Assembly (NCBI GenBank): GCA_030743915.1
Contig: JASLRP010000169.1
Coordinates: forward strand, 1 to 8,515
Source: SAR202 cluster bacterium
GTDB lineage: Bacteria > Chloroflexota > Dehalococcoidia > Lucifugimonadales > UBA1123
Direction of reading: 5' to 3'
Length of the DNA stretch: 8,515 bases
Part shown: positions 5,548 to 8,515 of the stretch, piece after piece
Layout of the letters: each line of letters opens with the position of its first letter
Numbering within the stretch: position 1 is the stretch's first letter
Notes under the pieces: model-generated
Told to the model about the DNA's origin: nothing
The model's input: the letters and a program-made list of their open reading frames with translations, nothing else
The model's database searches: none
Position numbers and translations under genes: made by a program

Positions 5548-7854
5548 TTGCGACGTATCAGTGTTTTGTCGTTGGTGGTATTTTTTGTAGTGGCCTGCTC
5601 GAATGAGCCAGCGCCGACTCCGGTCCCGTCAACTCAGACTCCCATTCCGACTGCCACACTGACCGCAACTGCGACTGCCACGCCGGTCCCGCCAACGGTC
5701 ACGCCCGCTCCCACTGCGACCGTCACCCCGACGCCTGAGCCGACGATCACGCCCACACCCACGCCGTCGCCCACTCCCGAAATCCCGACGCCCACGCCGA
5801 CTTTCTCCCCAGGCGCGGTGATACTGCCGACGGTGGAGATTCCTGTTCGCACCCCCACTCCAACGCCGACCAGCGAAGAGTTGCTGTCCAGACAACTGGA
5901 CGCCATCGGCTTCAGAACGTCGTTGATCCGTGACCTGTCGGCCCGAGGGCCGGTGGATCGGGAACTGCTCACCAAACCGGAGCTTGAGACTCTGTTGTTG
6001 GAAGAGTTCGAGAAAGATCGGGACGACATACTGATCACCCAGGCGTTGTACGAGACATTGGGAGTAATCGAAGAAGGAACTGACCTCTTGGCCATGTTCT
6101 CAGAAGTGTTCAGTGACATAGTTCTAGGGTTCTTCGACACAGATGAAAACAAGCTGTATGTGGTGGCCGATCAAGAAGCTTTCGAACCTGCGGACGTGCT
6201 GACAGTTTCTCATGAGTTCGTTCACGGGCTTCAGCAGTTGCACTTCGATATCAAAGGAATCAGGGAGTCGATCAACCATAACTCTGACCAGTCCACGGCG
6301 TTCACCGCTCTGGTTGAGGGGGACGCCACGCTGTCCCAATTGCTGTACATGTTTGAACATATGGACGAGGAAGAGCAGGCTGCCGCGCAGGGCGCGTCCG
6401 CTGCTGATGATGTCAGCGCATTCCTGGCAGCGCCTATTGTGATACAGCGGTCTATTGCCTTCCCGTATGTGGAGGGCCCGCCGTTTGCCATCGACCTGTT
6501 CCTGCGGACTTCGGATTTTGAAGAGGTCAACGCGGCGTACGAGTACGTGCCGCGATCGACCGAACAGATCATTCACCTGGATAAATGGGATGCCAGAGAG
6601 GAGCCGGTTGAGGTCCGTCTGTCAGATATCGCCGCTACGCTGGGCGAGGATTGGACAGAGTTGGACAGAGGCGTGCTGGGCGAACTGTTCATCCGGTCGT
6701 ACCTGGAATCGGGCATTGGACGTGGGTCGGCAACATCCAGTTCCGCTGCCGCGGGCTGGGGAGGCGACCAGTATGTGCTGTTAGAGAATGAAGCAGGCCA
6801 AAGGCTATTCGCAAGCAAAATTGTCTGGGACTCCCAGCACGACGCAGCCGAGTTCTTCCTGGCATATCAGGACCTGGTGGAATCCAGGTTGGGCGGCTCC
6901 TGGGCGGAGGCTCCGGCCATCGAATCCACACTGATTATGGAAACCCTCCAGCAACACGCGCTGATAAACCTGGATGGGACGGTCACGGCGATTGTGCTAT
7001 CGCCAGACATGGCTACCCTGGACATCGCGGTTGCGAGTATTCGGTTCAACGTCGTAGCGTCTTCCACTGATGCCGGGACAGGTCAGAGTCAGGTTGAGCC
7101 TGTCACCGAATTCGCTGAAGGTATTTTTCAAGTCAATAGAGACATTCAACCAGGGACATATAGAAACAGTGATTCGTCCTCGGGATGCACCTGGACGCGA
7201 CTCTCGGGGCTCGGAGGCGATGTCGAAGACATCATTACCAATGGAGTCACATTTGAGGGATCAATTGTGACTATTAGCGGTGACGATGCAGGGTTCGAGT
7301 CCGACGGGTGCGGTGTGTGGACAAGTGTTGCCGAGACTGATCAAAGTCAGAATGGCCCTGTCATCGAATTCGGTGGAGGCGCTCATCGGGTTAATATGGA
7401 CATTCAGCCCAGGACATACAAAAACAGTGATTCGTCTTCAGGATGTTCGTGGACGCGGCTCTCGGGATTCGGTGGTGATCTCAACGATATTGTCACCAGC
7501 GGATTCACATTTGAGACAACAATCGTGACCATTAGCAGTGACGATGTAGGGTTCGAGTCTGTTGGATGTGGCGTTTGGACAGATGTTGCGGAGACCGATC
7601 AGAGTCAGATTGAGCCTGTCGCCAATTTCGGCGGAGGCGCTCATCAGGTCAACAGGGACATTCAGCCCGGGACATACAAAAACAGTGTTTCGTCTTCGGG
7701 ATGTTCCTGGTCGCGGCTCTCAGGGTTCAACGGCGAGTTCGAAGACATCATTGACAACGAATTCACCTTTGAGGTCACAACCGTGACCATTAGCGGTGAC
7801 GACATAGGGTTCGAGTCCGAAGGGTGTGGCTCGTGGGAAAAAGTCGAAAACTAA
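5548..7854 (+). CDS. Lipoprotein: putative HExxH zinc peptidase with three C-terminal repeat modules
   Basis: This 768-residue exported protein has clear parts. Residues 1-17 are a lipoprotein signal peptide (two Arg, a hydrophobic core, lipobox VVAC with Cys17). Residues 21-108 are a Thr/Pro-rich tether. Residues about 115-505 form a globular domain with HEFVH (222-226), an HExxH zinc-peptidase motif, followed by LVEGDATL (255-262). In gluzincin-like proteins of this look (HE-x-x-H-x-L-Q, then EGDA) the Glu, here E257, is the likely third ligand; this is inferred. Residues 513-598, 599-684 and 685-768 are three modules of 86, 86 and 84 residues. Each has a DIQP-x-TY strand, two cysteines exactly 41 apart (547/588, 633/674, 719/760) and a GFES-x-GCG-x-W end, resembling the PGTY...CYW...CGTW beta module found in Actinobacteria and Chloroflexota surface proteins. 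The start is TTG with a strong ribosome site. It is divergent from metF. Substrate unknown; the peptidase call is moderate, lipoprotein and repeats are certain. Confidence 0.85.
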   Translation: MRRISVLSLVVFFVVACSNEPAPTPVPSTQTPIPTATLTATATATPVPPTVTPAPTATVTPTPEPTITPTPTPSPTPEIPTPTPTFSPGAVILPTVEIPVRTPTPTPTSEELLSRQLDAIGFRTSLIRDLSARGPVDRELLTKPELETLLLEEFEKDRDDILITQALYETLGVIEEGTDLLAMFSEVFSDIVLGFFDTDENKLYVVADQEAFEPADVLTVSHEFVHGLQQLHFDIKGIRESINHNSDQSTAFTALVEGDATLSQLLYMFEHMDEEEQAAAQGASAADDVSAFLAAPIVIQRSIAFPYVEGPPFAIDLFLRTSDFEEVNAAYEYVPRSTEQIIHLDKWDAREEPVEVRLSDIAATLGEDWTELDRGVLGELFIRSYLESGIGRGSATSSSAAAGWGGDQYVLLENEAGQRLFASKIVWDSQHDAAEFFLAYQDLVESRLGGSWAEAPAIESTLIMETLQQHALINLDGTVTAIVLSPDMATLDIAVASIRFNVVASSTDAGTGQSQVEPVTEFAEGIFQVNRDIQPGTYRNSDSSSGCTWTRLSGLGGDVEDIITNGVTFEGSIVTISGDDAGFESDGCGVWTSVAETDQSQNGPVIEFGGGAHRVNMDIQPRTYKNSDSSSGCSWTRLSGFGGDLNDIVTSGFTFETTIVTISSDDVGFESVGCGVWTDVAETDQSQIEPVANFGGGAHQVNRDIQPGTYKNSVSSSGCSWSRLSGFNGEFEDIIDNEFTFEVTTVTISGDDIGFESEGCGSWEKVEN
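5608..5871 (+). repeat. Low-complexity Thr/Pro-coding stretch
   Basis: The DNA is a degenerate run of ACG/ACT/ACC and CCG/CCC/CCA codons coding residues 21-108, with a short non-repetitive break at about 87-100. It encodes the flexible tether between the lipid anchor and the peptidase-like domain. Such DNA is prone to slippage and to false antisense open frames (5629-5895 and 5634-6152), which are not genes. Confidence 0.85.
7084..7851 (+). repeat. Tandem 258-bp repeat, three units
   Basis: The units are 7084-7341, 7342-7599 and 7600-7851, in frame, with a period of exactly 258 bases (86 codons); the last is six bases short. Long runs of identical bases recur at equal offsets, for example GACATTCA(A/G)CC near 7141, 7399 and 7657, and GGTTCGAGTC near 7291, 7549 and 7807. 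Units 2 and 3 look closest to each other. The high DNA similarity, not just protein similarity, points to fairly recent duplication or ongoing homogenisation. Confidence 0.93.
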
Positions 7855-7906
7855 ACCGCCAACTGTGAGACGCTTGTTCGGGTGAAGCCTGATGGCGATT
7901 GCGGTG

Positions 7907-7927
7907 GCTCCAGGGGTGGGAGCTTTT
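7907..7927 (+). terminator. Weak intrinsic terminator candidate after the lipoprotein gene
   Basis: GCTCC (7907-7911) pairs with GGAGC (7919-7923) around a 7-base loop and is followed by TTTT (7924-7927). It lies 52 bases past the stop codon. The stem is only five pairs plus a possible G-T, so efficiency is doubtful. Confidence 0.4.
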
Positions 7928-7977
7928 ACCAGATTGGGTTGGTTGTCGCCATGCTGAGTCGAGGCGAAGCATCTGGT
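7928..7977. repeat. Nested inverted repeat, likely a dispersed intergenic palindrome
   Basis: ACCAGAT (7928-7934) mirrors ATCTGGT (7971-7977), and inside it TCGCC (7946-7950) mirrors GGCGA (7963-7967). An alternative stem is ATGCT (7951-7955) with AGCAT (7968-7972). The core, ATGCTGAG...GCGAAGCATCTGG, resembles short palindromic intergenic repeats that recur many times in numerous environmental bacterial genomes. That resemblance is from memory, not a search. Confidence 0.5.
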
Positions 7978-8036
7978 TGCGTATGGAACAGCGCCCGTCT
8001 TTCTACGAGAGATATAGTCAAATCTGGTGTATGAGT

Positions 8037-8094
8037 AAAGGGTGAATTAGGCGGTCCCTTTGAGCGCGGGACGTAGAGTCGGAATGATGCCGAC
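8037..8094 (+). other. Cluster of short alternative stems, possible structured leader
   Basis: AAAGGG (8037-8042) can pair with CCCTTT (8056-8061), but the same CCC can pair instead as GTCCC (8054-8058) with GGGAC (8068-8072). A further stem GTCGG (8078-8082)/CCGAC (8090-8094) follows. The first two are mutually exclusive. All stems are 5-6 pairs, so this is only a suggestion of structured RNA upstream of the winged-helix gene. Confidence 0.2.
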
Positions 8095-8243
8095 GTGGAC
8101 GCCTCAGTATCCCAAACCAGTAATCGGAGAATGGCATTTCTGGAGGAGATGGTTGTTCTTGCTGTACTGGCGTGCCTTGATTAGGCGCCGGGGAAACGTC
8201 GTGATCGCCCAGTGTCTGGCCTCGCCGACCGATTTTTACCAAA

Positions 8244-8248
8244 AGGAG
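8244..8248 (+). promoter_or_regulatory. Ribosome binding site of the winged-helix gene
   Basis: AGGAG lies seven bases before ATG 8256-8258, inside AAAAGGAG. It fixes the start of the last gene. Confidence 0.8.
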
Positions 8249-8255
8249 CCTTGAA

Positions 8256-8515
8256 ATGGTTGCCAATCGCCGTTCCAGTATAGACATCGTCGCGGACATT
8301 TTGCGTCTGGGAGAATCGAACAAGACCAGGGTGATGTATCAGGTGAACATGAGCCACGCCCAACTGGAGTCTTACTTGATTTTCCTGATAGACCGCAATC
8401 TGATCGAACAGAAAACCGATCCGGTGGGCAAGTCTGTGTACTCGCCAACGGAGCAGGGCCAGGTGCTGCTACAGCATATCGAGAGAGTTCAACTCATGAT
8501 GGGGAGCGACAGCTA
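8256..8515 (+). CDS. Winged-helix DNA-binding protein, archaeal-type regulator (3' end at window edge)
   Basis: 86 complete codons are visible and the window ends on TA, so the next base decides whether this is the stop (TAA or TAG) or the gene goes on. The protein resembles the small winged-helix family called archaeal-type transcriptional regulators (COG3432/HTH_45), which are common in archaea and also frequent in Chloroflexota. Helix 1 is about 7-18 (IDIVADILRLG), helix 2 about 22-32, and the recognition helix about 33-47 (SHAQLESYLIFLIDR). The wing is about 49-63, followed by the typical YSPTEQG turn (62-68) and a C-terminal helix (69-82) that usually makes a dimer. The usual length is about 80-100 residues, so the gene may end here. 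It would act in the cytoplasm as a DNA-binding dimer; its targets are unknown. The start is secured by AGGAG. No neighbour to the right is visible to suggest a pathway. Confidence 0.85.
   Translation, partial: MVANRRSSIDIVADILRLGESNKTRVMYQVNMSHAQLESYLIFLIDRNLIEQKTDPVGKSVYSPTEQGQVLLQHIERVQLMMGSDS

Larger units (their letters stand above)
7855..8255. other. 401-base gap with small inverted repeats, no supported gene
   Basis: No reading frame here has a convincing start or motif. From left to right the gap holds a weak terminator-like hairpin (7907-7927), a nested inverted repeat (7928-7977), a second copy of the heptamer ATCTGGT (8022-8028) and a cluster of short stems (8037-8094). It ends with the ribosome site of the winged-helix gene. 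A -10-like TATAGT (8013-8018) has no -35 partner. Confidence 0.5.

Noticed and set aside
5629..6152. Two long minus-strand open frames (to 5895 and to 6152) opposite the lipoprotein gene
   Set aside because: They arise from the periodic Thr/Pro codons, translate to low-complexity Gly/Val or Arg/Gly protein, and oppose a well-supported gene.
7084..7851. Direct repeats considered as a CRISPR or phage-type array
   Set aside because: Units are 258 bases, in frame and contiguous without spacers; they encode protein modules.
8060..8254. 64-codon plus-strand open frame before the winged-helix gene
   Set aside because: TTG start without a ribosome site, no motif, Trp/Arg-rich random-looking protein; internal ATGs also lack a ribosome site. 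A real small gene is not excluded.
8018..8323. 101-codon minus-strand open frame
   Set aside because: It runs opposite the well-supported winged-helix start and ribosome site and has no motif.

Overview
The window reads as a chromosomal piece of a free-living bacterium, most likely a member of the Chloroflexota (Dehalococcoidia/SAR202-like). This placement is an inference, not a search result. It rests on four things: a B-box-type zinc-binding membrane protein, a metallopeptidase-like lipoprotein on a long Thr/Pro tether, an archaeal-type winged-helix regulator beside ordinary bacterial housekeeping genes, and GTG/TTG start codons. No phage, IS element, CRISPR array, tRNA or rRNA was recognised.

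Layout. Bases 1-305 hold no supported gene. Five genes then lie on the minus strand. In transcription order (right to left) they are metF (5,10-methylenetetrahydrofolate reductase), rny (ribonuclease Y), a PHP-family phosphoesterase, plsY (glycerol-3-phosphate acyltransferase) and a zinc-ribbon/B-box membrane protein. A strong intrinsic terminator follows rny, and a sigma70-like promoter lies between metF and rny. The strand therefore splits into at least three units: metF, rny, and PHP-plsY with perhaps the zinc protein. From a divergent intergenic region (5313-5547) the plus strand carries a 768-residue lipoprotein. It has a lipobox, a Thr/Pro linker, a HEFVH metallopeptidase-like core and three tandem 86-residue C-terminal modules. 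A 401-base gap with several small inverted repeats follows. The window ends inside, or one base short of the end of, a winged-helix regulator gene.

Function. The minus-strand genes are core metabolism and RNA turnover: one-carbon units, mRNA decay, nucleotide or oligonucleotide phosphate hydrolysis, and phospholipid synthesis. The accessory interest is on the plus strand. The lipoprotein is an exported, membrane-anchored putative zinc peptidase whose C-terminal modules are near-identical in spacing, each with two cysteines 41 residues apart. I see no clear defence or mobile system. The best candidates for something undescribed are the lipoprotein architecture and the structured gap after it.
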